DNA of 64,000 bases from Spirabiliibacterium pneumoniae (GCF_014884995.1 NZ_JABMII010000008.1:161736-225735); one strand, 5' to 3'. Counted from the first letter of the stretch, positions 39,177-50,447 are shown. A program made the numbers and translations. Notes: generated from the sequence alone by a model not told the origin.

Positions 39177-40225
39177 TATGGGTTGTCCTCCCGCAGAGCG
39201 TCTTGTTGCTGCTGATTGGCATCCGCTGGGTCAAGATCTTGATTGTGTTTATCTGCCTCATCTGCTGCTTCGTCAAGCTCCACTTTCTCTTTCACATTTT
39301 GCCCGCGTTTTGGGTTGAGATAATCATTCGGTTTGGCTGACAAGCGCTGACGCACGGCGTTGCGTACATCTTCTGGTGAAAGTGAATGGGCGCGATGCAA
39401 TTCATCGTTGACAGGCCAAAGCAGCAATAAATAGCGTAAACGCTCCAGTGAAGCTAATGGGCGAGCGGTAATGGTAGCAAAATAATTTTGTTTATCGCGC
39501 GATACACTATCAACAATCGCAACGGGATACCCTTCAGGAAATCGCCCACCAAGACCAGAGGTTACCAACAAATCCCCTTTGATGATATCCACCGAGCGTG
39601 CGACGTTATCAAGCTGTAACTCATCGCTGCGCCCTGTGCCACTGGCAATCACGCGCACATCATTGCGCAACACTTGCAGAGGAATGGAATGCGTCACATC
39701 GGAAATTAATAAGACACGGCTGCTGGTTGCCCCAACCGAAATCACCTGCCCGACCACGCCTTTTTCATCAATAATCGGTTGCCCAACAAACACGCCGTCT
39801 TTACTGCCTTGATTAATCACCACCTGCTGGCGATAGATGTCGGTTTCTGCTGTCAGCACTTCTGCAATTTTTTTGTATTCGTCGTAACGCAGTGGCGAGT
39901 TGAGCAGTAAACGCAGGCGTTGATTTTCAACTTTGAGTTGGTCAAGCAACAAAAGATCGGCATTTTTTTCGCTCAGCTGCTGCTTAAGCACTTTGTTTTC
40001 GATTTGCAGTTTGGAGGCATCCACAAAGTTATCAGACACACCATCAAGCACCGTGCGTGGCATATTGGCGAAATAAAACAAGCCACTGATGGATGTTTCC
40101 ATCAAGCTACGCAGCTGAATCATCGCACTGCTACGCCCATCGCCGATCATCAGCAAAACAGACGCTACAATCGCCAAAATCAAGCGAATGCCTAATGGCG
40201 GTGCTTTGGAAAAAATGGGTTTCAT
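39176..40225 (-). CDS. mreC: Rod-shape determining protein MreC
   Basis: MreC is a periplasmic scaffold protein anchored by one N-terminal helix (about residues 10-30), followed by a coiled coil (about 60-110) and two beta barrels. I chose the ATG at 40225 (MKPIFSKAPPLGIRLIL), the family start, with AGGA at the right distance; an ATG two codons earlier is too close to that site. The 349-residue protein ends in a charged tail rich in Asp, Glu and Gln. It lies 41 bases after mreB. Confidence 0.95.
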   Translation of the reverse strand: MKPIFSKAPPLGIRLILAIVASVLLMIGDGRSSAMIQLRSLMETSISGLFYFANMPRTVLDGVSDNFVDASKLQIENKVLKQQLSEKNADLLLLDQLKVENQRLRLLLNSPLRYDEYKKIAEVLTAETDIYRQQVVINQGSKDGVFVGQPIIDEKGVVGQVISVGATSSRVLLISDVTHSIPLQVLRNDVRVIASGTGRSDELQLDNVARSVDIIKGDLLVTSGLGGRFPEGYPVAIVDSVSRDKQNYFATITARPLASLERLRYLLLLWPVNDELHRAHSLSPEDVRNAVRQRLSAKPNDYLNPKRGQNVKEKVELDEAADEADKHNQDLDPADANQQQQDALREDNP

Positions 40226-40266
40226 TGGCATGTCCTAGGGCGAGCCACTCGCCCTATTGGCAGGCA

Positions 40267-41316
40267 TTAATCATCACTGAAGATGTCGCCACCATGGGTG
40301 TCGATCATCGAAAGTGCTTCACCACCGCCACGTGCCACACAGGTTAACGGATCTTCTGCAATAATCACAGGCACACCAGACTCACGCGAAAGTAAAATGT
40401 CGATGTTTGGCATCAACGCACCACCGCCTGTAAGCACCATGCCGCGCTCGAAAATATCGGCGGCCAATTCAGGTGGGCAAGACTCAAGTGCGGTACGCAC
40501 TGCCGTTACAATGCCACTAAGCGGTTGTTGGATAGCTTCCAGAACATCTTTAGAGGTGAGTTTAAAGCTGCGCGGTGCGCCTTCTGCCAAGTTGTGACCG
40601 TGAACTTCAATTTCTTTAATTTCATCACCTTCCTCGATAAAGGCGGTGCCGATTTCGTGTTTGATGCGCTCAGCTGTGGCCTCACCAATGGAAGAGCCAA
40701 AGGTACGACGCACATAAGCAATAATCGCCTCATCGAAGCGGTCGCCACCAATGCGCACAGAAGAAGAATACACCACACCATTCAATGAAATCACCGCCAC
40801 TTCAGTGGTACCGCCACCGATGTCGATCACCATAGACCCTGTGGCAGAAGAAACGGGCAATTTTGCGCCAATAGCCGCCGCCATTGGCTCTTCAATCAAA
40901 TACACCTCACGCGCACCAGCACCGATAGCTGATTCCTTGATCGCACGGCGTTCTACCTGAGTGGCACCTGCTGGCACACACACGAGCACACGCGGGCTTG
41001 GGCGCATAAAATTGTTACGGTGTACTTGCTTGATAAAATATTGCAACATTTTTTCTGTTACGAAGAAGTCTGCGATCACGCCATCTTTCATCGGGCGGAT
41101 AGCCGCAATGCTTTTTGGAGTACGGCCGAGCATCATTTTGGCATCACGCCCAACGGCGGCGATCGATTTAAGTGAGCCAACACGATCTTGACGAATAGCG
41201 ACAACGGAGGGTTCATCAAGGACAATGCCTTGACCTTTAACATAAATGAGGGTGTTTGCTGTTCCTAAATCGATCGAAAGATCATTAGAAAAGAGCCCAC
41301 GAATTTTTTTAAACAT
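40267..41316 (-). CDS. mreB: Actin-like cell shape protein MreB
   Basis: MreB forms membrane-bound filaments that organise wall synthesis in rod-shaped cells. The 349-residue protein has the actin-fold phosphate loops [16 protein letters not shown] and [15 protein letters not shown], and the adenosine motif [13 protein letters not shown] chose the ATG at 41316 ([13 protein letters not shown]), since GGA is well spaced from it; an ATG at 41322 is closer to that site. It heads mreBCD. The N-terminal amphipathic stretch that binds membrane is present. Confidence 0.97.
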   Translation of the reverse strand: MFKKIRGLFSNDLSIDLGTANTLIYVKGQGIVLDEPSVVAIRQDRVGSLKSIAAVGRDAKMMLGRTPKSIAAIRPMKDGVIADFFVTEKMLQYFIKQVHRNNFMRPSPRVLVCVPAGATQVERRAIKESAIGAGAREVYLIEEPMAAAIGAKLPVSSATGSMVIDIGGGTTEVAVISLNGVVYSSSVRIGGDRFDEAIIAYVRRTFGSSIGEATAERIKHEIGTAFIEEGDEIKEIEVHGHNLAEGAPRSFKLTSKDVLEAIQQPLSGIVTAVRTALESCPPELAADIFERGMVLTGGGALMPNIDILLSRESGVPVIIAEDPLTCVARGGGEALSMIDTHGGDIFSDD

Positions 41317-41445
41317 AGTCATTCCGATTTGAATTTGAGAGTTAATTGTGTTTGGCAGAAATTGCGCTCAATGTATCAAAATCTGCGCCCTTGCTCAACT
41401 TTAAATTGCAAAAAGACACAGATTGTTTGTGTTAAAACCGCACTT

Positions 41446-44283
41446 TTATTTTGCCTTATTCAGCATTGGTGCTAAAAAGCGTGCCGTATGCGATTTTTCA
41501 TTTTTGCACAACTGTTCTGGCGTGCCTGTTGCAATGATCTCACCGCCGCCATCACCGCCTTCGGGGCCGAGATCGACAATCCAGTCTGCTGTTTTGATCA
41601 CATCTAAATTATGCTCAATCACAACCACCGTATTGCCCTGATCACGCAAGCGGTGCAACACGCTCAATAACTGTTTGATATCAGCAAAATGCAGCCCCGT
41701 AGTTGGTTCATCCAGAATATAGAGCGTTTTGCCCGTATCGCGTTTGGAAAGCTCAGTGGCCAGCTTAACGCGTTGCGCCTCACCGCCCGAGAGTGTTGTA
41801 GATGACTGCCCTAAGCGAATGTAGGACAAGCCAACGTCCATCAAGGTTTGCAGCTTGCGTTTAATGGCAGGAATCGCATCAAAAAATTCGCACGCCTCTT
41901 CCACCGTCATTTCCAAAATTTGGTGAATGGTTTTGCCTTTATACCGCACCTCAAGGGTCTCACGGTTGTAGCGTTTGCCTTTACACTGATCGCACGGCAC
42001 ATACACATCGGGTAAGAAGTGCATTTCCACTTTGATCACGCCATCTCCCTGACAAGCCTCACAGCGACCACCGCGCACGTTAAAACTAAATCGCCCTGGC
42101 GTATAGCCACGCGCGCGAGATTCTGGCACGCCTGCAAAGAGTTCACGAATCGGGGTAAAAAGCCCTGTATAGGTGGCTGGATTAGAACGTGGTGTGCGCC
42201 CAATCGGGCTTTGATCAATGTCGATCACCTTGTCAAAAAAGCCTAAGCCATCAATGCTGTCATACGGCGCCACATGGGTGTTTTCTGCGCGGTTGAGGGC
42301 ATTTTGTGCCAGCGGGAACAAGGTGTCGTTAATCAGTGTTGATTTACCTGAGCCTGACACGCCCGTAATGCAAGTAAATAAGCCCACAGGAATGTCAAGG
42401 TTGACATTTTTAAGATTATTGCCGCGTGCACCTTTGAGTGTAAGCCAGCGTTTTTTATCCACAGGGGTGCGCGCTGTTGGAATCTCAATTTTCTCTTTAC
42501 CCGCCAAATAACGCCCAGTTAGCGAGGCGACATTTTTCATCAGTTGCTTTGCCGTACCTTGCGCCACCACATTGCCACCGTGTACACCTGCACCAGGGCC
42601 AATATCAATAATATAATCGGCGGCCATGATGGCGTCTTCATCGTGCTCCACCACAATCACGGTGTTGCCGAGATCGCGCAGGTGGGTCAACGTTTTCAGC
42701 AAGCGTTCGTTGTCGCGCTGATGCAAGCCAATCGACGGCTCATCAAGCACATACATCACGCCCACCAAGCCCGCGCCAATTTGGCTGGCCAAGCGGATCC
42801 GCTGTGCTTCGCCACCCGACAAGGTTTCAGCCGAGCGCGAAAGCGATAAATAATTTAGCCCAACGTTGACTAAAAATGATAACCGCTCTTTGATCTCTTT
42901 AAGAATTTTTTCTGCAATTTGAGCGCGCTGCCCTTGGAGTTTCAGCCCTTCAAAAAATGCTAACGCACTGCCAATACTACGCTCAGCCACATCAGGCAAA
43001 TTGAAATTGTTAATAAACACATGGCGCGCTTCGGTGCGCAGGCGTGAACCACCACAATCACGGCATGGGCGATTACTGATGAGCTTCGCCAACTCTTCAC
43101 GCACCGCGGTGGATTCGGTTTCTTTATAACGGCGCGCCATATTGTTTAAAATACCTTCAAAGGGATGCTTGCGCACCACAATATCACCACGGTCGTTAGC
43201 ATAATGAAAATCGATTTTTTCACTGCCAGAGCCATGTAGAACGATGTCTTGTACTTTTTTCGGTAATTTCTCAAAGGGCTGATTGATGTCGAATTGATAG
43301 TGTTTCGCCAGCGAAGTCAGCATTTGGTAGTAATAAAAATTGCGTTTATCCCATCCTTTGATCGCACCATTGGTCAACGAAATAGAGGGATTTTGCACCA
43401 CATGCTTTTCATCAAAATATTGCTGCACGCCCAGCCCATCACAGCTTGGGCACGCCCCCGCAGGATTATTAAACGAGAACAGGCGCGGCTCCAGTTCCGC
43501 AATGGAATAGCCACAATGTGGACAGGCAAAGTTGGAGGAAAACAGCAGCTCTTCTATTTCCGCTTGCTTATCCATTGGCGCCACCACCACCGTACCACCT
43601 GAAAGCTCAAGTGCGGTTTCAAACGATTCTGCCAAGCGTGTGGCGATGTCTGACCGCACTTTGAACCGATCAATCACCACCTCAATGGTGTGCTTTTTCT
43701 GTAATTCTAAGGTTGGTGGGTCGGAGAGATCGCACACTTCGCCATCAATACGCGCACGAATAAACCCTTGTGTGGCAATATTTTCAAGCAATTTAACGTG
43801 CTCGCCTTTGCGTTCTTTCACAACTGGCGCAAGCAGCATCATTTTGCTGCCTTCTGGCAAAGCCAGCACTTTATCCACCATTTGGCTAATGGTTTGTGCC
43901 GCCAAAGGCACATCATGCGTTGGGCAACGCGGCTCGCCGATGCGCGCAAACAGCAAGCGTAAATAATCATAAATTTCAGTAATGGTGCCCACAGTGGAAC
44001 GCGGATTGTGCGAGGTGGATTTCTGCTCAATTGAGATTGCCGGCGACAGCCCTTCAATATGATCCACATCAGGCTTTTCCATCAACGACAAAAATTGGCG
44101 CGCATAGGCCGACAGCGACTCCACATAGCGCCGCTGCCCCTCAGCATAAAGTGTATCAAATGCCAACGACGATTTGCCCGAGCCAGAAAGCCCCGTAATA
44201 ACCACCAATTTATCGCGCGGAATGGTGAGATCAATATTTTTTAGATTGTGCGTGCGAGCGCCACGAATCTCAATGTTATCCAT
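41446..44283 (-). CDS. uvrA: Excinuclease ABC subunit A
   Basis: UvrA finds DNA damage in nucleotide excision repair and loads UvrB. The 945-residue protein has two ABC ATPase modules: Walker A sites in [12 protein letters not shown] and [12 protein letters not shown], and two LSGGEAQR signatures. Zinc clusters are visible as CPHCGYS with CPSC, CRDC, and CEACQGDGV with CDQC. The start [19 protein letters not shown] is the family start. It is divergent from ssb, with a LexA box between them, as in E. coli, so it should be SOS-inducible. Confidence 0.98.
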   Translation of the reverse strand: MDNIEIRGARTHNLKNIDLTIPRDKLVVITGLSGSGKSSLAFDTLYAEGQRRYVESLSAYARQFLSLMEKPDVDHIEGLSPAISIEQKSTSHNPRSTVGTITEIYDYLRLLFARIGEPRCPTHDVPLAAQTISQMVDKVLALPEGSKMMLLAPVVKERKGEHVKLLENIATQGFIRARIDGEVCDLSDPPTLELQKKHTIEVVIDRFKVRSDIATRLAESFETALELSGGTVVVAPMDKQAEIEELLFSSNFACPHCGYSIAELEPRLFSFNNPAGACPSCDGLGVQQYFDEKHVVQNPSISLTNGAIKGWDKRNFYYYQMLTSLAKHYQFDINQPFEKLPKKVQDIVLHGSGSEKIDFHYANDRGDIVVRKHPFEGILNNMARRYKETESTAVREELAKLISNRPCRDCGGSRLRTEARHVFINNFNLPDVAERSIGSALAFFEGLKLQGQRAQIAEKILKEIKERLSFLVNVGLNYLSLSRSAETLSGGEAQRIRLASQIGAGLVGVMYVLDEPSIGLHQRDNERLLKTLTHLRDLGNTVIVVEHDEDAIMAADYIIDIGPGAGVHGGNVVAQGTAKQLMKNVASLTGRYLAGKEKIEIPTARTPVDKKRWLTLKGARGNNLKNVNLDIPVGLFTCITGVSGSGKSTLINDTLFPLAQNALNRAENTHVAPYDSIDGLGFFDKVIDIDQSPIGRTPRSNPATYTGLFTPIRELFAGVPESRARGYTPGRFSFNVRGGRCEACQGDGVIKVEMHFLPDVYVPCDQCKGKRYNRETLEVRYKGKTIHQILEMTVEEACEFFDAIPAIKRKLQTLMDVGLSYIRLGQSSTTLSGGEAQRVKLATELSKRDTGKTLYILDEPTTGLHFADIKQLLSVLHRLRDQGNTVVVIEHNLDVIKTADWIVDLGPEGGDGGGEIIATGTPEQLCKNEKSHTARFLAPMLNKAK

Positions 44284-44332
44284 GATGACTACTCTTTAAT
44301 GTAAAATTGGAACGATTATCGCAAATCCCCAA

Positions 44333-44352
44333 AACTGTGTAAACATCCAGTA
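44333..44352. promoter_or_regulatory. LexA (SOS) box between uvrA and ssb
   Basis: AACTGTGTAAACATCCAGTA contains CTG-N10-CAG, the core of the LexA operator. It lies about 50 bases from uvrA and 90 from ssb, matching the shared SOS operator of E. coli. The right half reads CCAGTA rather than ACAGTA, so it may be a weaker site. Confidence 0.75.
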
Positions 44353-44442
44353 TTTTTTATTTGAAATTTGATGATTTTTTTCCAAATTTCAGGCAAGATA
44401 TGAGATCATCAAAATTGAAAGCCAATACAGAAAGAGGATTTT

Positions 44443-44958
44443 ATGGCGGGAGTGAACAAAGTAATTATTGTAGGCAATCTTGGCAATGACCCTGAACTGC
44501 GCACCATGCCAAATGGTGAAGCGGTGGCCAACATCAGCGTGGCAACCAGTGAGTCTTGGCGCGATAAAAACAGTGGCGAAATGCGCGAAGTCACCGAATG
44601 GCACCGCATTGTGTTATATCGCCGTTTAGCCGAAATTGCTGGGGAATATCTGCGCAAAGGCAGCAAAGTGTATGTGGAAGGGCGTTTAAAAACCCGCAAA
44701 TGGCAAGATCAAAACGGGCAAGACCGCTACACCACCGAGATCATCGGTGACAACTTGCAAATGCTAGACTCCCGTGGCGATCGCAACAACCAAGGCGGTG
44801 GCTATAATCAAGGCAACTACAACCAAAGCGCACCTGCTCAAAATAACTTTAACCGTGGCAATGCGCAATCCGCTCCAAAACAACCGTCACAACAAAATAC
44901 CCCCCCAGCACAGGATAACTTCGCCGACCCATTCACCGACGATGATATCCCGTTCTAA
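44443..44958 (+). CDS. ssb: Single-stranded DNA-binding protein
   Basis: SSB coats single-stranded DNA in replication, repair and transformation. The 171-residue protein has an N-terminal OB fold (about residues 1-110; [20 protein letters not shown], then [21 protein letters not shown]). A Gly, Asn and Gln-rich linker follows, and the acidic tip DDDIPF, which docks partner proteins, closes the chain. It is divergent from uvrA across the LexA box. A perfect inverted uptake-signal terminator lies 17 bases after the stop. Confidence 0.98.
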   Translation: MAGVNKVIIVGNLGNDPELRTMPNGEAVANISVATSESWRDKNSGEMREVTEWHRIVLYRRLAEIAGEYLRKGSKVYVEGRLKTRKWQDQNGQDRYTTEIIGDNLQMLDSRGDRNNQGGGYNQGNYNQSAPAQNNFNRGNAQSAPKQPSQQNTPPAQDNFADPFTDDDIPF

Positions 44959-44974
44959 GCAAAAAATGAGTATA

Positions 44975-45002
44975 AAAAACCGCACTTTAAAGTGCGGTTT
45001 TT
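44975..45002. terminator. Perfect inverted uptake-signal terminator after ssb
   Basis: AAAAACCGCACTTT is followed at once by its reverse complement, AAAGTGCGGTTTTT. The perfect 28-base palindrome has a T-run on both strands and can serve ssb and the convergent membrane protein gene. Confidence 0.92.
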
Positions 45003-45011
45003 GTTTGTGTG

Positions 45012-45239
45012 TTAGGCTTTTCGTTGGGTGAGTTTGTAAATTTGGTAAAAATTCACGGCGGTGACAAAAAGGTTAAGCAACATCACGGGGACGGACCCGA
45101 TAAGGGCGCCGTAGATGATGTATAAAATGGCGCCGATGGAGTTGACCACGCGCAATGCCATCATTTTGCTCAATAAAAAAGAACCTGCAACAAACGCCGT
45201 TGCGATATAACCTAAGATTTCAATAAAATTAATGTCCAT
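45012..45239 (-). CDS. Small membrane protein, YgjV/CBU_0592-like
   Basis: The 75-residue protein has three hydrophobic helices (about residues 5-25, 30-48 and 50-68) with the pattern IGAILYIIYGALIG in the middle. It resembles the short bacterial membrane proteins grouped as CBU_0592 or YgjV-like, distant relatives of SemiSWEET-type proteins, but the likeness is only in pattern. No function can be given. It begins MDINFIEILGYIATAFVAGSF and ends in a basic KLTQRKA. It is a single gene, convergent with ssb. Confidence 0.75.
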   Translation of the reverse strand: MDINFIEILGYIATAFVAGSFLLSKMMALRVVNSIGAILYIIYGALIGSVPVMLLNLFVTAVNFYQIYKLTQRKA

Positions 45240-45392
45240 TGTTATTATTATCCTTATTATAAGAAAAGCGTTAGGTTATCAAAAAGCATTTTGAGAATAA
45301 AGTAGGATTGCTGGAATAATCAGCAACCGTGGATTCTGATTGCATAAAATGCGTGCTATAATTCTCGCCTTGTTATTCTGTTGGAGTATGTT

Positions 45393-45737
45393 ATGGCTTT
45401 TGAGTCTGTTCTGTTAGGGCACGTTATTTTTGCTTTTTTAGCGTTGGGCTTTTTGTTAATTCGTGGCGTGATGCAATACCGTGGCTTGAATTGGCGCTCA
45501 ATACTCGTGTTGCGTGTGATGCCGCATATTGTCGATACATTATTACTGCTCTCTGGCGCACTGATGATTTATCTTGGCTATCCGATGTTCACTTGGCTTT
45601 GGATTAAGCTGGCTTTATTGCTCGGTTATATCATTTTTGCCGCGAAAACATTTAATCGACACACGCCTAAACCGCACTTTTTTATCCCTGCCCTGCTATG
45701 CCTGCTGGCCGTGATGGGCATTGCGTACTTTCATTAA
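45393..45737 (+). CDS. SirB2-family membrane protein
   Basis: The 114-residue protein has about four membrane helices and matches the SirB family pattern. That pattern includes GHVIFAFLALGFLLIRGVMQY, VMPHIVDTLLLLSGALMIY, WIKLALLLGYIIFAA and a C-terminal helix. SirB was named for an effect on invasion gene expression in Salmonella; the biochemical role is unknown. I chose the ATG at 45393; the frame extends to 45381, but that start has no ribosome site. A clear bidirectional terminator follows. Confidence 0.85.
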   Translation: MAFESVLLGHVIFAFLALGFLLIRGVMQYRGLNWRSILVLRVMPHIVDTLLLLSGALMIYLGYPMFTWLWIKLALLLGYIIFAAKTFNRHTPKPHFFIPALLCLLAVMGIAYFH

Positions 45738-45755
45738 GCACATTTTTCAGCCAAC

Positions 45756-45782
45756 AAAAAAGGAAGCCTTCGCTTCCTTTTT
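45756..45782. terminator. Bidirectional terminator between sirB2-like gene and yciH
   Basis: GGAAGC at 45762-45767 pairs with GCTTCC at 45772-45777 around a four-base loop. Flanking A and T runs give U-tracts on both strands. Confidence 0.9.
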
Positions 45783-45785
45783 ATC

Positions 45786-46103
45786 TCAACCACCCGCCAG
45801 TTTGACTTTGTAGCCTTTTTGTTCTAAAAGCTGTCTGATTAGCTCACGATTATCACCTTGAATTTCAATGGTGAAATCTTTCACCGCACCGCCACAACCG
45901 CACTTTTTCTTCAACTCCGAGGCCAATGTGCTTAGGGCTTTTTTATCTAGCCCTAACCCTGTGATAACACTCACACCTTTGCCCTTGCGCCCGCTGACTT
46001 GACGCTGAATTCGCACCACGCCATCGCCTTGTGGCACTTCTTCTTGCGCAGGTGCTGCCTTTATGCGCCCCGTTTCCGTAGAATACACTAACGGATTAGC
46101 CAT
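45786..46103 (-). CDS. yciH: SUI1/eIF1-like translation factor YciH
   Basis: The 105-residue protein is a bacterial homologue of eukaryotic eIF1, which affects start-codon selection in vitro. The core contains [10 protein letters not shown] and [20 protein letters not shown], a basic loop and beta strands typical of the fold. Its start overlaps the pyrF stop by eight bases, a linkage also known in E. coli, where pyrF-yciH form one operon. It ends with [11 protein letters not shown]. Confidence 0.94.
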   Translation of the reverse strand: MANPLVYSTETGRIKAAPAQEEVPQGDGVVRIQRQVSGRKGKGVSVITGLGLDKKALSTLASELKKKCGCGGAVKDFTIEIQGDNRELIRQLLEQKGYKVKLAGG

Positions 46104-46803
46104 GACGTGCTTGGCTCACTTCGGCGTTGATTTGTTCCAGCACGGATAACGGATTAGCCGCTTGTGTGATTGGACGTCCAACCACAAGGTAATCCGAACC
46201 TTGGCGAATCGCCTCAGCTGGTGTCATCACGCGGCGTTGATCACCAAAATCAGAGCCTACTGGGCGGATACCTGGCGTGACGAGGGTGAAATCTTGCCCA
46301 CAGTTAGCCCGCAAAATTTCAACTTCCTGTGGCGAGCACACCACACCATCAAGACCTGCACGTTGTGTTAAGCGCGCAAGACGAATGACCTGCTCCATCG
46401 GTGAAGCATTTAAGCCAATTTGCAGCAAATCAACATCTTCCATACTGGTAAGCACTGTTACTGCGATGAGCTTTGGTGCATCTTTACCATAGGGTTCAAG
46501 AATTTGTTTCGCCGTTTCCATCATGCGCAGACCACCACTGGCATGCAAATCAACCATCCATACACCTAAATCGGCAGCAGAGCGCACTGCACGTGCTACT
46601 GTGTTGGGGATGTCATGAAATTTCAAATCTAAGAAGACATCAAAGCCACGCAGATGCAGTTGTTTCACAAACTGTGTGCCAAGTGTAGTGAACATCTCTT
46701 TGCCTACTTTAAGGCGACAAAGTTTGGGGTTGATTTGATCAACCAACGCTAACGCCTCTTTCTCTTTTTCATAGTCGAGTGCAACAATCACCTTACTTTC
46801 CAT
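46096..46803 (-). CDS. pyrF: Orotidine 5'-phosphate decarboxylase
   Basis: PyrF makes UMP in the last step of pyrimidine synthesis. The 235-residue TIM-barrel protein has VALDY at the start, the catalytic Lys-Asp set in [15 protein letters not shown] near residue 60, and the phosphate loop VTPGIRP with YLVVGRPIT near the end. The length is normal. It lies ten bases after lapB and overlaps yciH, forming the lapA-lapB-pyrF-yciH unit. Confidence 0.97.
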   Translation of the reverse strand: MESKVIVALDYEKEKEALALVDQINPKLCRLKVGKEMFTTLGTQFVKQLHLRGFDVFLDLKFHDIPNTVARAVRSAADLGVWMVDLHASGGLRMMETAKQILEPYGKDAPKLIAVTVLTSMEDVDLLQIGLNASPMEQVIRLARLTQRAGLDGVVCSPQEVEILRANCGQDFTLVTPGIRPVGSDFGDQRRVMTPAEAIRQGSDYLVVGRPITQAANPLSVLEQINAEVSQARHG

Positions 46804-46813
46804 TGAAATCCCC

Positions 46814-48010
46814 TTATTGATTGATGTTTTTATAAATACCGTCGGTTGGCTTTATGGTTTCCCATTGATGACACGATGGGCAATTCCACAGTAAACGATG
46901 GCTATGATAACCACAATTTGTACAGTGATATTGGTAATTCTTTTCCATTTTATTGCTGACAATTTGCTGCAAACGCATAAGGCTCGTTTGCGCACGGGCG
47001 GTGTCAACATTATTTAAATCGTACTGTAATAAACGCTGAAAAATTTCCATGCTTGGAATATGTGCAAGCTGTTCATAAAGATGGGTTTGTGCCACCTGCT
47101 CACCACTCTTTTTCTCAATTATCTCCGCCAGTGCTAGTTCAATTTGCCCACTTTTGATAAAGTGACGCGCTTTAATTAAAAACAATTCGAAATTGTCCAG
47201 CTGATTGAGCTGCTCGTAACACCAGTGTAAATGCACCAACGCTTCACTGATAAATACAGGATTTTGATCTAAAATCTGTTCAAAATACCCAATGGCTTGT
47301 TCAAATGCCTGTTCACGCATCGTGTTAACACCCAATTCAAGGCTGGCACGCACACACGTTGGTGACACTTCCAATGCCTTATGCCAAAGTGCGGTTTTTT
47401 CTTTGTCGTCGAGTTCATTGCTGGCAATATATTCACAATAATAGTGTGCCAACTCCACATTATTTTGCTTTGGAAAGGCTTTTTGACGCTTTTCTGTGAC
47501 ATCAATTGCCTTTTTCCATTCTTTCATTTTTTGATAAATTTTAGCCAGTTCTTTAAGTGCATTTTCGGCATATTCAGGCTCATCAATCAAGCTAATATAG
47601 AGATTTTCAGCGCGGTCAAAAAAGCCCACACGCATATAATCAAAAGCGAGTTGCTGCTTAACCAGCAGTTTTTGATCATCCAAAAGATTGTCATCATCGA
47701 GTAGATTTTGGTGAATACGAATGGCACGATCCACCTCGCCACGGGTGCGAAAAAGATTCCCCAGTGTCAATGAGGCTTCAAATTGGGAAGTGCTATCAAT
47801 CTCGTTTTCTGCTTCTTGTTTTTGCAGCATATCCAGAAAAAGCCCGACCGCTTTGTCTTGTTGATTCGACAAAAGCAAGTTAACGCCAGTGACATAGTCT
47901 TGCGACAGTTTGTTACGGACATCATCTTGGCCTTTTCTGGCGCTGCGATAGCCCATATACCAGCCATAAAGCGCGGCGATGGGCAACAACAGAAAGAGTA
48001 ATTCCAGCAT
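46814..48010 (-). CDS. lapB: Lipopolysaccharide assembly protein LapB
   Basis: LapB (YciM) controls lipopolysaccharide synthesis by steering LpxC to the FtsH protease. The 398-residue protein has one N-terminal membrane helix (about residues 1-20), then TPR-type helical repeats over about residues 40-330. A rubredoxin-like C-terminal knuckle has CTNC and CPSC. All the needed parts are seen. It is coupled with lapA, which lies three bases upstream. The ftsH gene is elsewhere in the window. Confidence 0.96.
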   Translation of the reverse strand: MLELLFLLLPIAALYGWYMGYRSARKGQDDVRNKLSQDYVTGVNLLLSNQQDKAVGLFLDMLQKQEAENEIDSTSQFEASLTLGNLFRTRGEVDRAIRIHQNLLDDDNLLDDQKLLVKQQLAFDYMRVGFFDRAENLYISLIDEPEYAENALKELAKIYQKMKEWKKAIDVTEKRQKAFPKQNNVELAHYYCEYIASNELDDKEKTALWHKALEVSPTCVRASLELGVNTMREQAFEQAIGYFEQILDQNPVFISEALVHLHWCYEQLNQLDNFELFLIKARHFIKSGQIELALAEIIEKKSGEQVAQTHLYEQLAHIPSMEIFQRLLQYDLNNVDTARAQTSLMRLQQIVSNKMEKNYQYHCTNCGYHSHRLLWNCPSCHQWETIKPTDGIYKNINQ

Positions 48011-48013
48011 TGA

Positions 48014-48304
48014 TTATTGTGGCTTATGGCTCACATTTAATTCTGTAATTTGTTGTGCTTGACGTTTAACCTGACGATTGAGGCTCATATTTTTCATTTT
48101 CAAACGCAGCACAAAATAGGCGCTGATCAGCCAGCCAAGCAACAGCCCTAAACCAAATAAAATGGCGACTAATGATGAAAGCTGCAATTCAGATTTAGCG
48201 ATGATGTAGTTAAACGTGATAACTTGATCGTTGTCTGCCCCGATAGTAACAGCGACAATCACAATGGCGAGAATAATCACGAATCCAAGGAAAAATTTAA
48301 TCAT
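48014..48304 (-). CDS. lapA: LapA-family inner membrane protein
   Basis: The 96-residue protein has two membrane helices (about residues 3-21 and 41-65), then a basic helical tail with LKMKNMSLNRQVKRQAQQI, the LapA (DUF1049) layout. It is a partner of LapB in lipopolysaccharide assembly. I chose the ATG at 48304; the frame extends to 48328, but that would add an untypical hydrophilic start. It lies three bases before lapB. Confidence 0.92.
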   Translation of the reverse strand: MIKFFLGFVIILAIVIVAVTIGADNDQVITFNYIIAKSELQLSSLVAILFGLGLLLGWLISAYFVLRLKMKNMSLNRQVKRQAQQITELNVSHKPQ

Positions 48305-48407
48305 CTTGCTCTCCAAACAGTAAAACACTTTCCTATTATGCCAAAATTTATCTAGCGCTTGTAGATATTTTCACAGCAAAGCATGGAAAATGCGATGTTA
48401 GGCAATA

Positions 48408-48433
48408 AAAAACGGTGTTTAAACACCGTTTTT
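48408..48433 (-). terminator. ihfB terminator
   Basis: AAAAACGGTGTTT is followed directly by AAACACCGTTTTT, a perfect 26-base palindrome with U-tracts on both strands. It parts ihfB from the lapA unit. Confidence 0.9.
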
Positions 48434-48434
48434 G

Positions 48435-48719
48435 TTATCTTGCTGCGTTCACACGCTCTCTTAGCTCTTTGCCCGCTTTAAAATGAGGTACATATTTCGC
48501 ATCCAAATCCACTTGTTCACCTGTTTTTGGGTTGCGCCCTAAACGGGGCTGACGGTAATGCAATGAAAAACTGCCAAAACCGCGAACTTCAATGCGACCA
48601 CCTTGATCCAATGTTTGTGACATCAGCTCAAGAATTGCCTTCACACCATTCTCTACGCTCTTAACAGGAACAGTTTGATTTTGTTCAATCAAACATTCAA
48701 TAAGTTCAGATTTTGTCAT
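48435..48719 (-). CDS. ihfB: Integration host factor beta subunit
   Basis: IhfB pairs with IhfA to bend DNA at specific sites, serving replication, transcription and recombination. The 94-residue protein has the HU/IHF fold, with the arm segment [20 protein letters not shown], including the intercalating proline in RNPKTG. I chose the ATG at 48719, which gives the E. coli length; an earlier frame start at 48746 is not needed. It lies 60 bases after rpsA, the same neighbour as in E. coli. Confidence 0.96.
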   Translation of the reverse strand: MTKSELIECLIEQNQTVPVKSVENGVKAILELMSQTLDQGGRIEVRGFGSFSLHYRQPRLGRNPKTGEQVDLDAKYVPHFKAGKELRERVNAAR

Positions 48720-48779
48720 AACGATGTCCTCATTAAAAGCAGGCAAGCCTTTAGCTCACCTGCGTGTTACACGTTTTAA

Positions 48780-50447
48780 TTATTCACTTTTCGCGGCTTT
48801 AAACGCTTCTGCCATGGCATTTGGAATAGCTTCTTCTTGCTTATTCACATTGGCAATTGCAGCGCTGTCTTCAGCTTCGTCTTTAGCTCGTACAGACAAA
48901 TGAACCAAACGTGCTTTGCGGTCAACACCTGTGTATTTCGCTTCAACTTCATCACCCACATTCACAACGCTAGTTGCGTCTTCAATACGGTCACGAGAAA
49001 GATCAGCTACACGAACATAACCTTCAGCACCGCCATCAAGTTCAACTTTCACGCCTTTCGCATCAACTTCGATAGCTTTACCTTTTACGATAGCGCCTTT
49101 TTTGTTGGCTGCGATGAAGTTATTGAACGGATCATCTTCTAATTGTTTGATGCCCAAAGAGATACGTTCTTTAACAGCGTCGACTTGCAACACAACTGCG
49201 GCAACTTCGTCACCTTTTTTGTAGTTGCGGACAGCTTCTTCACCTGGCACATTCCAAGAAATGTCAGACAAGTGAACAAGGCCATCGATGCCGCCTTCTA
49301 AGCCAATGAAAATACCAAAATCAGTGATCGATTTGATTTTACCTTCAACACGATCGCCTTTTTTATGGGTTTCATCGAATTGTTGCCATGGATTTGGTTT
49401 GCATTGTTTCAAACCTAAAGAAATGCGACGACGGTCTTCATCGATTTCCAATACCATTACTTCAACTTCGTCACCAACGTTAACCACTTTAGATGGGTGA
49501 ATGTTTTTGTTAGTCCAATCCATTTCTGAAACGTGAACCAAACCTTCAACGCCGTCTAAAATTTCTACAAAGCAACCGTAGTCAGTTAAGTTAGTCACTT
49601 TACCAGTCAATTTGCTATTAACTGGGTGATTTTCAGCGATCGCAACCCAAGGGTCTTGGCCTAATTGTTTCAAGCCTAAAGATACACGAGTGCGCTCACG
49701 GTCGAATTTCAATACTTTAACAGTAATTTCATCACCTACATTGACAATTTCACTTGGGTGTTTAACACGTTTCCAAGCCATATCAGTGATGTGCAACAAG
49801 CCATCCACGCCGCCGAGATCAACGAATGCGCCGTATTCGGTCAAGTTTTTAACCACACCAGTCACAGTTGCGTCTTCAGCAAGATTTTCAAGCAATTGTT
49901 CACGTTCTTGGCTGTTTTCAGTTTCAATCACAGCGCGACGAGAAACCACAACATTGTTGCGTTTTTGATCAAGTTTGATCACTTTAAACTCTAATTCTTT
50001 ACCTTCCAAGTGCGCTGTATCACGAACTGGACGAGTATCAACTAAAGAGCCTGGTAAGAAAGCACGAACACCATTTAACTCAACAGTGAAGCCACCTTTA
50101 ACTTTACCGTTGATTACACCGGTCACGGTTGCTTGATCTTCGTATGCTTTTTCTAATTCAATCCAAGATTCGTGACGAACCGCTTTCTCGCGAGAAAGTT
50201 TAGTTTCGCCGAAGCCATCTTCCACAGCATCAAGGGCAACTTTCACTTCGTCGCCCACTTGGACATCGAGCTCGCCTTGCGCGTTTAAGAATTCTTCAAC
50301 TGGAATAGCGGATTCAGATTTCAAACCTGCGTCAACCAATACAAATCCTTTTTGGATTGCAACTACAGTACCGTTAACGATAGAACCTTGACGGGTTTCA
50401 AGTTCTTTTAGTGATTCTTCAAATAATTGAGCAAAAGATTCAGTCAT
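48780..50447 (-). CDS. rpsA: 30S ribosomal protein S1
   Basis: S1 helps the ribosome bind and unfold mRNA. The 555-residue protein has six S1 RNA-binding repeats, each of about 70-75 residues. Typical repeat starts are [28 protein letters not shown] and [22 protein letters not shown]. The length fits E. coli S1 (557). The gene uses few rare codons, as expected for a highly expressed gene. It sits between cmk and ihfB. The 98-base gap to cmk contains its leader; no clear promoter was recognised there. Confidence 0.98.
   Translation of the reverse strand: MTESFAQLFEESLKELETRQGSIVNGTVVAIQKGFVLVDAGLKSESAIPVEEFLNAQGELDVQVGDEVKVALDAVEDGFGETKLSREKAVRHESWIELEKAYEDQATVTGVINGKVKGGFTVELNGVRAFLPGSLVDTRPVRDTAHLEGKELEFKVIKLDQKRNNVVVSRRAVIETENSQEREQLLENLAEDATVTGVVKNLTEYGAFVDLGGVDGLLHITDMAWKRVKHPSEIVNVGDEITVKVLKFDRERTRVSLGLKQLGQDPWVAIAENHPVNSKLTGKVTNLTDYGCFVEILDGVEGLVHVSEMDWTNKNIHPSKVVNVGDEVEVMVLEIDEDRRRISLGLKQCKPNPWQQFDETHKKGDRVEGKIKSITDFGIFIGLEGGIDGLVHLSDISWNVPGEEAVRNYKKGDEVAAVVLQVDAVKERISLGIKQLEDDPFNNFIAANKKGAIVKGKAIEVDAKGVKVELDGGAEGYVRVADLSRDRIEDATSVVNVGDEVEAKYTGVDRKARLVHLSVRAKDEAEDSAAIANVNKQEEAIPNAMAEAFKAAKSE

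Noticed and set aside
48720..48779. Terminator between rpsA and ihfB
   Set aside because: Only a five-pair stem (GCAGG/CCTGC) with a long loop and no clear U-tract is present, so read-through into ihfB is likely.
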